A DNA stretch of 64,000 nucleotides from Rapana venosa (GCA_028751875.1 CM054157.1:49093482-49157481); one strand, 5' to 3'. Positions 22,321 to 35,129 are shown, counted from the stretch's first letter. Numbers and translations: made by a program. The notes: generated by a model not told the origin, from the letters alone.

Positions 22321-22403
22321 GCCTGGAGGCAGAACTAAAAAAAAAATTTTAATGTCGTAAAAGTGGGTCACAGGGCATGGTCAGTTTTACGGCTGTTGTT
22401 GCC

Positions 22404-22411
22404 TGACGTCA
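22404..22411. promoter_or_regulatory. CRE-like palindrome upstream of CFAP251 start
   Basis: The full palindrome TGACGTCA lies 59 bp upstream of the putative CFAP251 ATG, in a non-repetitive stretch (22330-22470). CREB/ATF-family factors bind this site in animals. Position just upstream of a first exon supports a core promoter, but no transcript start is visible. Confidence 0.5.
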
Positions 22412-22428
22412 CAGCAAGCTGAGTAAAT

Positions 22429-22437
22429 CCGCCATTT
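22429..22437. promoter_or_regulatory. YY1-like CCGCCATTT motif
   Basis: CCGCCATTT resembles the YY1 core (GCCAT) often found at animal transcription starts. It is 33-41 bp before the ATG, with the CRE-like site 18 bp upstream. Short motif, so only suggestive. Confidence 0.35.
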
Positions 22438-22469
22438 GCACGAACTGTGCGGATCTTTGTGTCGAGACA

Positions 22470-22551
22470 ATGACAGAAAAACAAGACCCTCAAGCTTTGG
22501 ATAAACCTGAGGATAGTGAAGAACATACTGAGAAAATTTTTCAAGAACTCG
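22470..22551 (+). CDS. CFAP251: CFAP251-like, exon 1 (start codon)
   Basis: The ATG has A at -3 (GACAATGA). The exon encodes MTEKQDPQALDKPEDSEEH and a further eight residues ending in FQEL plus one base, then donor GTAATATTTG. The peptide is acidic and shows no signal peptide, as expected for an axonemal protein. No upstream in-frame exon is visible. The start is chosen from the isolated ORF, its promoter-like flank and its phase match to exon 2. Confidence 0.7.
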
Positions 22552-23175
22552 GTAATATTTGTCCATATATCAATTTTAGCAAACTAGTTTTTTATGTATT
22601 GTTCAGCCGACCTCTTGTCATGAGACCAGAATAGCAGGAGTGGTGGTTTTTCACTGTTCGTGATTTTGAGGTAGACCTACGTCGTCGATTGATATGGAAA
22701 GCATGTGGGTTGTAAAATAGATTAGCTTTTATTTGACAACTGGTCGTTGATTGCCTTTCCTAGGTAGAAATTGAGAATTCTTGCTGAACTATTTTCCACA
22801 AGGACTGTACATCTAGATCTAGTTTTTCCTGTCCTTAGTGTAGTTTGTAGTGCCATTGTCTGTTGTGTGACCAAGATGTGTTTCGATACAACGTATTTAC
22901 GTGTAAGAGAGCAAAACGAGCAGAATTTCCTACTCTACACAGCGCCAATTGTAAAGTTTGCTTTGGTTTCAATATTTTTAATTCACAAAGTCATGCATTT
23001 CCACATATACAAAAGAACATCAACAAGCCTAAAGCTTATGTGTTAGCAGCAGCAATGATATGTTCAGATTTTACACTAGGAAGCATTTCCACATATACAC
23101 AAGAACATCAACAAGCTAAAGCTTATCATGTCATCAGCAGCAATATGTTCAGATTTTACACTAGGAAGCTTGTAG

Positions 23176-24250
23176 ACATGAGTAATAATAATAATAATAA
23201 ATGGACTTTATATAGCTCTGTATCTTGCACAGACAAATCAAAGCGCGTGCACTCACTCATTCTTACACAGTCATGCAACCAATAGCAAATAATAATTCTA
23301 ACAAGTCCAAATGCACACACACACACACACGCACACACACACACGTCATATACTTTCGCCCCCCTTCTAAAACATTCCAGCATCCCAATGAGCACCAAGG
23401 CAAAACTCATCAACACCATCTTCGTTCCAACACTCACATACCAGTGTCAGACATGGGCCCTAACAAAAGCCTTAGAGAGAAAATTGGTCACATGTGAAAT
23501 GCGCTGCCTGAGAAAAGCTGTCAACAAGACCAGACGCGACAAGATCAAGAATCAGAGACACGGTCGGACTAACACCAATTCTCCACCATATCGAACAACA
23601 AAGGATCAGGTGGTTTGGTCACCTCACTAGAATGCCGCCCAACCAACCAGCCCTTCGGGCATACACCACCAAACACAATGGCTGGAAAGCCAGAGGTAGA
23701 CCAAGGAGACGATGGAGCGACTCCGTGGCTGACACCCTGCGAGCCCATGACCTGTCACTACATCAAGCCTCCCGCCTTGCTGCAGACAGACGTCTGTGTC
23801 TCCCCGCGACGCCGAAAGGCACCAGCGGCAGATGAAAGAAGAAGAAGAAGAAGATAGAATTTATGGCTGTTGAAAAGCAGGGATAGCTATGAAATGAAAC
23901 AGGATAGGAAATTCTTAGGTTTGAAACAAATATGTCTTGAGGCCAGATTTAAAAGTGTCACAAGAAGGTCTTTGGCGAAGAGAGATAGGGAGGCCATTCC
24001 AAATCGATGGACCAGAAACAGAGAAAGAGCGACGGCCAACAGTGGACTGGTTGAATCTAGGTGTTTGTAAGCACAAGGAATGTGAAGCAGAGCGAAGGGA
24101 ACGAGAAGGGGTGTACAGGTGGAGACATTCACAGAGGTAGGAGGGTGCTGTTTTGTGGAGACATTTGTAACGGAGAGTACTGATCTTATAGTTTATTCTT
24201 TGTGGCACAGGCAGCCAGTAGAGAGATCGCAAGAGAGGGGTAATGTGCTC
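23176..24250 (-). mobile_element. L2/CR1-like LINE 3' part, split by an RTE fragment
   Basis: Minus-strand frame at 23915-24232 reads SLYWLPVPQRINYKISTLRY, PSYLCECLHLYTPSRSLRSA, GRRSFSVSGPSIWNGLP, matching the C-terminal region of L2/CR1 ORF2 proteins. Its 3' UTR with (GT)n and GCGCT...ATT tail is at 23176-23345. Confidence 0.8.
23385..23858 (+). mobile_element. RTE-type LINE C-terminal fragment inside the L2 element
   Basis: Plus-strand reading KAKLINTIFVPTLTYQCQTW, RKLVTCEMRCLRKAVNKTRR and, after frame changes, RMPPNQPALRAYTTKHNGWK, ARGRPRRRWSDSVADTLR, with a (GAA)n tail at 23836-23853. A different family from the copy at 19982. Confidence 0.8.
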
Positions 24251-24930
24251 AGATTTTTTCTTTCTGAGAACTAGTCGAGCTGTGACACTTTCCCTGAAAC
24301 ACGTTTGACAGCCATCAGATTCAAGACCATTTCTTCAAAAGCTTACTGCACTTAGATATATTTTTAAAGAAAAAAGAATAAGGATGAAATTAAGGTTGAA
24401 GTTTTGGATAAAAAAAGAATAAACAATAAAAAGAAGGGAAAAAAAGAAAAGCGCACAAGGGAAAAAGAAGGGAGGGATACAATGGAAGAAAACTTGCGTG
24501 CCGGTGGGAACAGATGACAAAATTTACAAAATCGCATACAGACGGGGACTAGATGTAAAAAAAAGCACATAAGTGCTTATTCCATTACCCTCGATATAAA
24601 AGAGCAAAATAATATTTAAAAAATCACATAATGTTCAATTTCAAGCACTAAGTAATTTTTTAGAAATCATATGACATTAAACTATGATAATGACATTCAA
24701 TTTTCATTCACGCAATATACAAAATCGATACACTTTTGCAATCTATATCAGTTTAAGTCACAAAAAATCGCTAACAACTAGGGCAATGGTAACATCAAAT
24801 TTAAAAAAAAAACATTTATGAGCCTAAAACCAGTGCGATTTGGAGGTAAATTTCTGCACTTCTTGGAATATCATTATGTTAGCGTGTGGCTGAAACTGAA
24901 GGCTGCCATTGAAAAGGAACTAAACTTCCA

Positions 24931-24935
<5 letters not shown>

Positions 24936-24974
<39 letters not shown>
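24936..24974 (+). repeat. (AT)n
   Basis: About 19 AT units upstream of CFAP251 exon 2. Confidence 0.95.
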
Positions 24975-24976
<2 letters not shown>

Positions 24977-25075
24977 TAGGAGGAGGTTGCAGAGTAGTAT
25001 CAACACGGGCTGCATTGAAGATGGGGAAGGACAGCAAATAATGGTCAGCGTTTTTCCTCTTGTTTTCTGTTGAAG

Positions 25076-25212
25076 ACGAGGGTCAGTTGCGAAAAGCCGG
25101 TCATGATCTACTGGACCATTGCACGGACGAAAACGAAATTTCCATCCCTCACCTGCCCGTAAATGACCACCCGGACACTGGTCTTCAAGGCACCATGTCT
25201 TCCAGTGCTCTG
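25076..25212 (+). CDS. CFAP251: CFAP251-like, exon 2
   Basis: The acceptor is TTTTCTGTTGAAG behind a good pyrimidine tract, and the donor is GTCAGTG. With the base from exon 1 it reads DEGQLRKAGHDLLDHCTDE, then ISIPHLPVND, ending SSSAL at phase 0, which matches exon 3. Content is acidic and unstructured with no recognised domain. Support is the continuous frame and matching phases (1 in, 0 out) rather than homology. A long (CT)n array starts about 45 bp after the donor. Confidence 0.72.
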
Positions 25213-25244
25213 GTCAGTGTCATTCGTGATCCTGTCAGTGTTTG

Positions 25245-25248
25245 TCAG

Positions 25249-25311
<63 letters not shown>

Positions 25312-25683
25312 CCTCCCCCTCCCTCCCTCCCTCTCTCTCGCTCTCTCTAAAAAAAAAAAGGCCTATTATCACAGGCCTTTTATTTTTTGTGGTATCCTGG
25401 GGAGCAGTTTAGGTGAACTGAGATTTTTTTCAGCTGTGCTTTGATTTGATTTTTTATCTAGATCTACGTCAGCCTTTATTTTGCCATGATTGTGGAATAT
25501 TCATATTCAAGAGTATACAGTTTTGAGTGCACGCCAAGGTATTGTGCCAAAGTTTACAGAAGTTATACTTCATTTTCTTTGCCTCTTCCATTTTAGCCTC
25601 TCAAAGTGTATTGTGGCCAAAGGCCGATGTACATTAAACAATTTCAGAGTTCTCTCCCTCTCCCTATCTCTCTCTCTCTCTCT

Positions 25684-25751
<68 letters not shown>

Positions 25752-25773
25752 TCTCTCTCCAACGTCGTCATCT

Positions 25774-25832
<59 letters not shown>
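25245..25832 (+). repeat. (CT)n arrays flanking repeat H
   Basis: CT arrays at 25253-25345 and 25660-25830. Between them, CCTCTCAAAGTGTATTGTGG ... TTTCAGAGT is repeat H, which precedes (CT)n again at 42495-42634. Confidence 0.85.
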
Positions 25833-25833
<1 letters not shown>

Positions 25834-25889
25834 GGGGGCATGAAATGTGAATGCTCACACTAGGTTGTGTATTTTGGTCTCTCCATTTC

Positions 25890-28800
25890 AATACCAACTA
25901 CAGCGACTACAGAGGGACTTCTGTCGCCATATTGTGCAGACAGACCAGTAAGACACCATGCCATCGGCTCCATGACTTTTAGGTCGGCATGTGGCTGTTT
26001 TTGTGCAGTCTACATCAACTTCATGTTGAAGAGAGCGAAGATGAAGAAAGCTTCACACATAGCCATGTTGAAAGCAAGAGGGAAGTAGAGGGTTTGTCGT
26101 GTTGGGTTTGCTCCTCTCCTATGTTTTTTGGGGCAGTCTACTTTTGCGTTGTGGCGACATCGAGAGCAACCCGGGGCCCCAACCCAAGCAAAGACATGAA
26201 GCGGGACGAGGCTTTCCAGCGCCAGGTCTTCCAGCACCAGGGCCAGTACGGAGCAGACATGCCACTTCCTAGCAGTGCTTCCAGTGACAGAGGAGGAGAG
26301 CCCACCTTGTCTGAAGTGGTGGTCATGCTGCTTCCATGCGCACCAGTATGGACACCGGGTTCGAGGAGGGGAAGCAGGAGAGACAGGTTCTACGTGAAGA
26401 CAACAAGGCCTTGCGGACGAGCTGAAGGGACTGGCGGGGGTCACCCACGGGTTACGCCAGGAGAACGAGGAGCTGCAGAGGGGGAAACCGAGGGACCTGC
26501 CCAAGAGGGTGGAGGAACTGGAGAGGAAGACGGGACGACCTGGAGGGACGGTCCAAACGCAAAAACCCTCCTCTTCTTCGGTCTGCCGAGGAGAGATGGC
26601 GAAACCCTGTGAGTGTGAAGGTAGGGTAAAGGACCTCCTTACAGACACGCTTAAAACTTCAGAAGACATTGAGTTCGACGAGTCCATCGCATAAACTTAA
26701 ACCCGATTCTCCCGTGATTGCTAGATGTGTATTTTATAAACAGAAATGACTGTACTGAAGCTAAAGGCAAACTACGGGGATCGGGCGTGTTTATCGGTGA
26801 AGACTACTCCAGTCGTGTTAGGGGATAAGGAAAGGCTGACCCCACACCTAAAGAAAGCTAAAAGTGAGGGAAGAGGGGCAACAATGATTTTGATCATCTG
26901 GTCATTGATCAGAAGAATTTACTGTTGATCAGGACAATCATTTAGTTGAAGTGAATGGGTGTCGGCCGCCCCAAGGAAATTTTTGACTACTTTTGGGGGA
27001 AAACTTTTTTGATGAGGGGACAAAGTTTAGGAAAGCACGGTTTTGCAGCCACAGTTTTTAGTGTCAACAACACGAAGTTAGCACGGCTAGTCATGGGACA
27101 GATGTCAACATGGGTGTTTCTGATCTGAGTGTAGCCAAAAGCCAGGATGAAAGTGTAAAACACTGTGTGCATGAATGAATGTGTGTCAGATATTATGAAT
27201 AAAGATGGGTTGCAAGATGTGTGTACTTCCTCTTTCATACTTATTGTTTGATGATAATATGAATTATTCCCCTTTGTGTAAAACTTCAAAGTTTGTTTTC
27301 TTTTTTACACTGGAATGTTAATGGATTATTGTCTAAACGGGTTGATATGGATTTTGTGTCATATGTTGTTCCTTCGATTTTATTTGTCTGGTTGAAAACG
27401 TTTGTTGAAGATTTTCACTCTTCAGTGTTTGTTGGGTATGAGACTTTTTGTAAACCTGCTTCTAAATTTCTGCCCAAGGGAGACGATCAGGTGGTCTTTT
27501 GTGTCTCTTTAAAGACGGGAGCTATGTCCCTTTGTGAAGCACTGGATATGAAATCAGATATTTTTTGTGAATTCATTATTAATAAATCGTTGTTGGGTTT
27601 ACAATGAAAGATGTCTTATACGTGGCCATTTATGTACCACCATCTGATTCACCATATTACAGAACGTTGATATTGAAAATGGAATAATGGTACTAGAAGA
27701 TTTTCTTTGCGACTGTATGCTTTTTTTGTGGTGATGTTTATGTTGTATTGGGGAGGGGATTTTAACAGAGAATATCCAATGTTTCTTTAGATTTTGAGGA
27801 CAGTCATACACCATTCACAAACCAACATTCAAGTGGACCTTGCATATGAACAGACAGTCACAAGTTTAATGTGTTAAATCATTTTGGAAAATTTGTTCTT
27901 GAATTGTTGCACTGCTTTAGATTTATATATTTTGAATGGAATGTGTCATGGCGACCGTCAGGGTTGCTAAAATACATATCGAGATGGAAGCAGTGTCATG
28001 ACTATTTTGTGATGTCACGAGACATGTTCGCACAATTTCTCTGAGGATTGTGAGATGAATGTTCTTGAAAGATGTAAATCTGACCACATGCCTTTAGTGC
28101 TTTATATAAATTTTTCCCTAATGAAAACATAGAGAATGAAAAGGGGAACAGAAATACGTGTATAGTTGAAAAGATTGTCTGGAATGAAGCTTTTTGTGAA
28201 GTGTTTGGGTAGGTTAATGGACTCAGATGAGACGCAACAACGATTAAGTAGGCTAGTGTTGATTGATGTTAATATTAACCAAGCTCTTGATATCTTTAAA
28301 AGTTGTATAACAGATTGTGCTAATTGCATGAAAAAGCAGAAAAAGTGGAATACAAAATATGGCTACAGTGATTGGTATGATATGGAATGTCGTTTATGTA
28401 AAGAAATGTTCGTTAGATTATTAAACAAGTATCGTCGATATTTATCTCTGTTTGATCGTGATTTATACCGTACAGCTAGACTGACTATAAAAAAGCTTTT
28501 AAAGACAAAAAAGTAAACTGTTCAATAATGCACTGCTGGATAAATTGATTGCTTCTGTTGATAACCAAAAAAGAGTTTTGGAATATAATGCGTAGTGTAC
28601 AGAGTAAAAGAAATCAGCCTGTAAATAATGTTAGTCTAGATGATTGGTTTCAACATTTTAAGAAATTGCTTGAAACAAATGATGGTATTTTATAATGATA
28701 CAGATAGGGAAAAAGGGAAATTTAAAAATAGTGATTATTGCGATGATAACTTTAATCGTCCAAATTTCAAAAGAAGAAATAATGTTAGCTTTAAGGAAAT

Positions 28801-30825
28801 TAAAAATCGAAAAGCGCTGGGCCCAGATGGTATTATTGGAGAGATGATAAAAAAGTGCTTGTAAGGTAGAGTCGATAATGAACTTTCTTGTACAATTTTT
28901 CAATGTTTTATTTGATAAGGGTATATACCCAGATAGTTGGACTGAGTCAATTGTTCTACCTTTATACAAAAAGGGCGATGTTAACAATACAAATGACTAC
29001 AGGGGAATTTCTTTGTGTAATATTAGTAGTAAATTATATAGTACAGTTATTAACAGAAGACTACAGGAATGGGTAGAGGAGAATAACATAACGGGCGAAT
29101 TTCAGGCTGGGTTTAAACGAAATTTCTCACTGTAGATCATATATGTTTACTTTAATGGCCTTTGTTCAAAAACAGTTCTGTTTGAATCGAAATTATATGT
29201 GGCTTTCATTGATTTTGAAAAAAGCTTTTGATTCTGTTAATAGAAGTATATTGTGGCCTATTTTTGTTTAAGAAGGAATTCGGGGGAAATTGTTTAAATG
29301 TATAATGAGCATGTACAAATTTGTGAATGCTAGAGTTGATGTGGTGCATCATTGACGGATTATATAAAAATGTACAGTGGTGTTAAACAGGGAGATGTGT
29401 GTAGTCTATTTTGTTTTCTTATTTATCAATGAGTTTGGGCTCTGGAAGTTTTTCGTAATGGTAGACATGGGGGCACGATTCATAGATGACACTTTAGAAA
29501 ATTTTTTACTCCTTTTGGCTGACGATGTAGTGCTAATTTCAGAAACAGTTGTTGGGCTGCAAAGACAATTAAATAGCTTAGAAAAGCGTCAGGTTTACTA
29601 CAGTTAAAGGTTAATATGTCAAAAAGTAATATTATAGTATTTAGAAAAGGGGGGTATCTTGCAGGCGGGAAAGATGGACTTATAATGGAAGCGTTATGCC
29701 AGTTGTGAATGTCTATAAGTATCTAGGAATATATTTTTCAACACGACTAAAATTTTTCATTTGCCTGTAGAGATCTGGTTTAAATGAGCAAAGTATCCTT
29801 TATTGTGTTTTTCTGAGAAAACTAAAGCAATTAAATAATGACTCTCTTACGTTATTTCTGAAGTTGTTTTGATGCCCAAATTCAACCTATGGTGCAATTA
29901 TGGTGCTGAGTTATGGGGTTTAGATGCAGGTGTTGGGAAATTTAAAAAATTCATTTGTACGCCTTGAAGAATTTCTAGGCATATCAATTTCCAAAAACCC
30001 AATGACTTAGTTTATGGGGAAAAATAACAGGTTCCAATTTGTTTATTTCCATGGTCAAGTGTGTTCGTTATTGGCTAAAACTCACACAAATGGAATCACA
30101 TAGATTACCTCATAAAGCTTATAAAAATGTTAATGAATTTAGATGCCAGAATAAGAAAAAAAACTGGGTATCGAGTATAAGACTAAAATTATATGAATAT
30201 GGTTTTGGTTTCGTTTGGGAAATCAAGGTGTAGGGACATAACTGGGTTTATTTATGCGTTTCGGGGAACGACTGGTGGATTGCAGATGGCAGACATGGTC
30301 TTCAAAATTTTTCAGGAGGTGATCGAAATTTTATATGTACAGAATGTTGAATCCTTTTTCATTGTGTTCCAGTCTATGTATCAATGCCCATAGACAGACA
30401 TCTGAAACGAATAATGACTAAATTTAGATTTGGTATTTCTGATATACTTTTTCATTCTTATCGTTTATAAATCTGTCAATTATCGTACTTTGATATGTCC
30501 ATTATGTCATGATGCTCTTGAAAATGGGAAATCCATTTTTTTTTGTCTTGCCCTGAGCTAAAAGAGCTACGAGAACAATTGATTCCTTTAAAGTATTTTT
30601 GGCAGCCTGTTTTGTTCAAATTGATTATGTTGATGGGGCAACTCCTAAAGAAACAATTGCAAAAAAGCTTGTTGTATATTTACACAAAGCATTTAAAGTA
30701 CGCAGTATGTTGTCAACATGAGATGTCTTAATCTGTGAAAACCTACAAAGTGTGTGTTCTACCTTGTATATATACCCCTTCTAAGGGGCAATGGCCTTTA
30801 TGAATAAATCATCCGAATCCGAATC
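25890..30825 (+). mobile_element. Degraded LINE, ORF1 plus endonuclease and reverse transcriptase (about 4.9 kb)
   Basis: 26190-26690 holds an ORF1-like coiled coil (ERKTxDLExRSKxxNLLFFG pattern, frames broken). 27293 onward starts an AP-endonuclease (FSFLHWNVNGLLSKRVD). Reverse-transcriptase blocks follow: RKALGPDGIIGEMIKKC (28810), YKKGDVNNTNDYRGISLCN (28965), GEFQAGFKRNF (29095), IDFEK-AFDSVNRSI (29210) and LLLADDVVLISETVVGLQ (29510). Its tail is ATAAATCATCCGAATCCG at 30801. Many stops and frameshifts make it dead. ORF1 style suggests an L1/Tx1- or I/Nimb-like clade; not resolved. Confidence 0.85.
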
Positions 30826-30830
30826 CTCTC

Positions 30831-30887
<57 letters not shown>

Positions 30888-30906
30888 CGCAAGTGGATGC
30901 AAGCAG

Positions 30907-31002
<96 letters not shown>

Positions 31003-31005
31003 ATT
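30826..31005 (+). repeat. (CT)n, about 170 bp
   Basis: Directly follows the LINE tail; interrupted by CAAGTGGATGCAAGCAGAG at 30889-30907. Confidence 0.95.
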
Positions 31006-31264
31006 TATTGTCATAGATTTTTCCCCCCCTTCGATATTGGTTGTGATTTGTGATTTTTGGTGGAAATTATATGATTTGTATTTTTGATGCAAGTATTCTT
31101 CACATGGGTTTTTGGAAGCTGTGAGTGTGTATTTGAAAGGGGATTTTTTTTATCCTCCAAGGGCAGGTAGAAAGCAGGATTCACGAAGATATTCATTCCT
31201 ATGTCCATAATGAAAAATAATATGATGTGCCTTTTGCCTTGCCTTGATTTCTTCCATCCATTCT

Positions 31265-31366
31265 CTCTCTCTCACTCTCTCTGTCTCTGTCAATCTATCT
31301 GTCTGTCTGTCTGTCTACCTGTCTGTTTGTTTGTCTGCCTGCCTGTCTGTCTATCTGTCTATCTAC

Positions 31367-31398
<32 letters not shown>

Positions 31399-31894
31399 TT
31401 TCGCTATCTGTCCCCCTCTCTCTCTGTTACTCTCTCTCTCTCTCTCTCTGTCAGTCTCTGTCTCTGTCTGTGTCAGTCTGTCTCTCCCAATGTCTCTGTC
31501 TCTGTTTCTCTCTCCCTGTCTGTCTGCCTGTCTGTCTGTCTGTCTGTCTCTTTCTCTCACTCTCTCTCTCTCTTTCTCTCTCCTTTCTTTCTTGCATTCC
31601 TTTTCTTCTATTTTCCATTTACATTATTGAAATAACTTTTCTTGAACTTCATCATTTTGTCTTTATATATATGTATGTGTATGTATGTGTATGTATGTGT
31701 GTGTATATACATATGTATATATATATGTATATATATATATATAATATATGTATATATGTATGTGTGTATGTTTGTATATGTATATATATATGTGTGTATG
31801 TGTGCATGTATGTATGTGTATGTGTGTATGTATATGTGTGTGTATGTATGTGTGTGTATGTGTGGGTATATGTATATATATGTGTATATATGTG

Positions 31895-31933
<39 letters not shown>

Positions 31934-31975
31934 ATGTATATATACATATATATATATATGTGTGTGTGGGGGGGG
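31265..31975 (+). repeat. CT/GTCT/CTAT then TATG/TATA microsatellite field
   Basis: 31265-31620 is TCTC/GTCT/CTAT based; 31665-31970 is GTAT/TATA based. No coding signal. Confidence 0.9.
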
Positions 31976-32267
31976 TGCATTATGAAATTAATTAGCAGTG
32001 CCTATCCATGTTTGGCTTATTCCTGTTTATGTTTACTTTAAAAAAAATTATGTGTTTCATGTATGAAATTAGATTGGGATGAATTTGCATGGAAAGTCCA
32101 TCATCAATGTATGTATTTTTTCTTTCTTTATATCATTCTTCATGCTATGTATTGCACATTAATTACTTTCGATTTTTTTTTTCAGAGGGCTGGATGTAAA
32201 AAAGCTATTGTTATGCTTATTCTATAACCCTCTATAAATAAAATTTGTTCAATGTTTGTTCATTGTT

Positions 32268-32278
32268 CGCTCTCTCTC

Positions 32279-32345
<67 letters not shown>

Positions 32346-32375
32346 CTCTCTCGCTCGCTCTCTTCTCTCTCTCTC
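32268..32375 (+). repeat. (CT)n
   Basis: About 100 bp CT repeats preceded by a SINE-A-like tail (CTGGATGTAAAAAAGC) at 32190-32245. Confidence 0.9.
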
Positions 32376-32827
32376 TGCGTTCCCTTATTGGATGAGGTGT
32401 GTAGTGCCTGGTCTTCTCCTGTGCTTGTCATTCTGCAGGCCAGGAGGTCTGCCCACTGACCGCAGCCAAGACATTCCGACTTCAGAGCAGTTCTTTTTCT
32501 TTTCTGGGACAGGACGCATGCTGGGTGCGGTTGTGTTTCCGTAACCAACTGAATGCTGACATTAGTTATGAGGATCTTAAACGCGCGTATTCGATGATAT
32601 GATGATAGCACTTTAATTGTGTTGCACTGAAGATGAGATGAGTAACGATGAATAACGCTGAAAGCGTAGTATGCATGTGTGTGATAATAAAAATCACGAC
32701 ATTAAAAGTTGACATTACATTCATTTTCTTGCGATACTCTTCCCATCACGCGGCATTCATTCACCTCAAGAAAAGGACACAATGATCAGATTATGATGGA
32801 AATTTGTCATCAATTACACGCGTAAAA

Positions 32828-32834
32828 CTGCCCC

Positions 32835-32871
<37 letters not shown>

Positions 32872-33195
32872 ATGTTCCCTTCCGTCACCACTCACACATG
32901 GCCAGATCAGTGTTCCGCAGACCTGCAATGACAAAAGCATGAATGTAACCTCCAAAACTGAGCAGATCAAAACAAAACAGATACGTAATAAACATTCTAC
33001 AGATCACATTCGCCAAACTCTCCATCTCTCCGGCGCCCTCCCTCCCCACTTTTTCGTTTATTGTTCACCCGCTCGCCCTCGGTATCTCTGTATGTATGTA
33101 TATGGATAAAGTATGTCACTTTCTCCCGCTCAACCCCCTCTTCTTCCCCACTCGCTTCACTTTCATCCCCCCCCCCCCCCCCCCCTCTCTCTCTC
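32828..33195 (+). repeat. Poly-C runs and CT repeat
   Basis: C runs of about 40 at 32828-32868 and about 18 at 33168-33185, then TCTCTCTCTC. Further runs: (AG)n at 33451-33490 and C21 at 33747-33767. Confidence 0.9.
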
Positions 33196-33446
33196 GCTCT
33201 ATCGCTCTTTCTCTCTCTTCTATAAATATCTTTTTTCAGTAAAGCAATGTGAAACAACTAAAATACATAATAGCGTTGTTAGAATTGTATGAGTAATAAC
33301 TGTTACAATTTTGTTGAAGAAACGGTAAGAAAACAATTATATCAAAGTTCATAAATCGATGATCTTCTCGCATGTGTGTAAAACATGAAGGAAATTTCAA
33401 GGTACAGGCATGACTGCACTTAATATTGATCCCAGGAAATTGTGAA

Positions 33447-33491
<45 letters not shown>

Positions 33492-33669
33492 CGTATTACA
33501 CCTCACTGTTTATGAATGCAATGATTGTGTGTGTTTGCGCGTGTATGTGTACGTACGTGCGCACATACATGCCTGCGTGAGTGCACGCATGCGTACTGCG
33601 TGAATGTAAGCCTGCTTGCATAAATATGTTTGTCCGCTTGCTTAGTAACTTGCTTGCTTGCATGCAGGG

Positions 33670-33806
33670 TTGGTTGGGGAATTTTTCACTCCTCGGCTAG
33701 AGCTCCGAGGTTCACCAATGGTGAGATTTTTTGCGTATGCGAAACCCCCCCCCCCCCCCCCCCCCCACCTCCCCATTTAGGCACCTGTATTCCGACTTCT
33801 GGGAAC
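33670..33806 (-). mobile_element. SINE B 3' part next to CFAP251 exon 3
   Basis: Minus-strand tail CTCGGCTAGAGCTCCGAGGT, TTCACCAATGGTGAGA and ATTCCGACTTCTGGGAAC, ending about 20 bp before the acceptor. Confidence 0.75.
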
Positions 33807-33825
33807 AAGGTATCTACTTTTTCAG

Positions 33826-33972
33826 AACGTAGTGTGGTCGTACGGCGTGAATCCCACCGTGGGTGTGGAAAACCTGACGGACCTGCGCAGGAATGCTGTG
33901 GTGTACGCCTGCTCTCACGTGGCTGTTCTTTACGACTATGACAACACCAAACAGTACATCCTGCAGGGCCAT
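33826..33972 (+). CDS. CFAP251: CFAP251-like, exon 3 (first WD blade)
   Basis: Acceptor CTACTTTTTCAG, donor GTAAGTC, 147 nt, phase 0-0. It encodes NVVWSYGVNPTVGVENL, then VVYACSHVAVLYDYD and YILQGH. The pattern 'sWGfNp..pV.nL' followed by '.ilya....avlYd' and 'LQGH' begins the propeller of CFAP251 proteins. The region 20 bp upstream of the acceptor is a minus-strand SINE B tail interrupted by a poly-C run. Confidence 0.85.
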
Positions 33973-34428
33973 GTAAGTCTTTACACCCCCGAAATGATGA
34001 TGGGGGGAAGAGAGGTTAGGCGTTCCCCCGCTTAACACCCTGGGGTGTCACCCAGAACATGCACTCTTGTTTTTACTTGTAAAAAAGAATTACTGTGAGA
34101 CCGTAACGTAAGTACACACTGGATGAGAAGTTCGTGTGTCAAGTTCTGTGCCATGTAGGTAAATGTTGGCTGAAATTGATGGGCGCCGATTGAGATATGT
34201 TGGTCATGCCAATAGAAACAAACAAATCTGATGACAGTTTTCCAAAGCAATGTTGAGGGCAGAATGAAAAGGGGCAGACCACCAACATCCTGCAGATTGA
34301 ACCCCCTAAAATAGGTTATAAAAAAAAATTATTATACAGGTGACTTGTTCCTCGATATTGTCATGGGAAAGGGAAAAAAGGTAAAGACAGAAAGTAAGAA
34401 TTGGCAAGAAAAATTAAAAAAAAAAAAA

Positions 34429-34500
34429 TTCCCATGCCGGGAATCGAACCCGGGCCGCCTGGGTGAAAGCCAGGAATCCTAACCACTAGACCACATGGGA
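34429..34500 (-). tRNA. tRNA-Glu (anticodon UUC)
   Basis: The minus strand folds into a perfect cloverleaf: 7-bp acceptor TCCCATG/CATGGGA with discriminator A, anticodon stem CCTGG/CCAGG with loop CTTTCAC (anticodon TTC), and T arm CCGGG-TTCGATT-CCCGG. A box (TGGTCTAGTGG) and B box (GGTTCGATTCC) are intact, and a run of 12 T on the transcribed side gives a Pol III terminator. It lies in a CFAP251 intron, antisense to it. Its intact acceptor stem and lack of a SINE body separate it from the tRNA-headed SINEs nearby. Confidence 0.95.
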
Positions 34501-34858
34501 CTTGGTGATAGAGGTAACTAATAAATATATATCATTATTTAAAATGCTCTCCCTTGTCTACCTTTTTTTTTCTCGTATGGTCGGTCTATGGGAAAAGTTA
34601 TATGTCTACTAAAAAATAAATTCTTGTACTTTTTCAATAATACTTTGCATGCTGAAAAGAAAATACTGACAAAGCTTTTGGCCTGAGCCAGTCCGTACAG
34701 TTTAAGATTGTAAGTTGAGATAATTATCATAGCCCCCTCTTTTACAGGATAAAATTCATTATCTATACTTAATATTACAATTGAATAATTATTATTGGTT
34801 TACGTTCAAAAAGGGTGGGGGGGGGGTACAATAAGCTTATAGTTAATACAATAATTGA

Positions 34859-35091
34859 CAAGATTCAAGATTTTATTTCAAGAAAAACCCCCAAGGGGTA
34901 CATGAAATTTAACAAAATCACAACTTGCGGATGTGGGCATGTGAAAAATACTCGCACACAAATTCGCTCCAGAATGAAAGAGAACAAACCATGGACATGA
35001 AAAGTGAAAAAGCATTCACAACACAGGAAAGGCATAGCAACCTAACATGCCTGAATACATTTCCCATAACCAACTGCACTCTCTCTCTCTC

Positions 35092-35129
<38 letters not shown>

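Noticed and set aside
26010..26687. 225-codon minus-strand frame
   Set aside because: Antisense shadow of the LINE ORF1 region on the plus strand, where the coiled-coil and NLLFFG pattern are recognisable.
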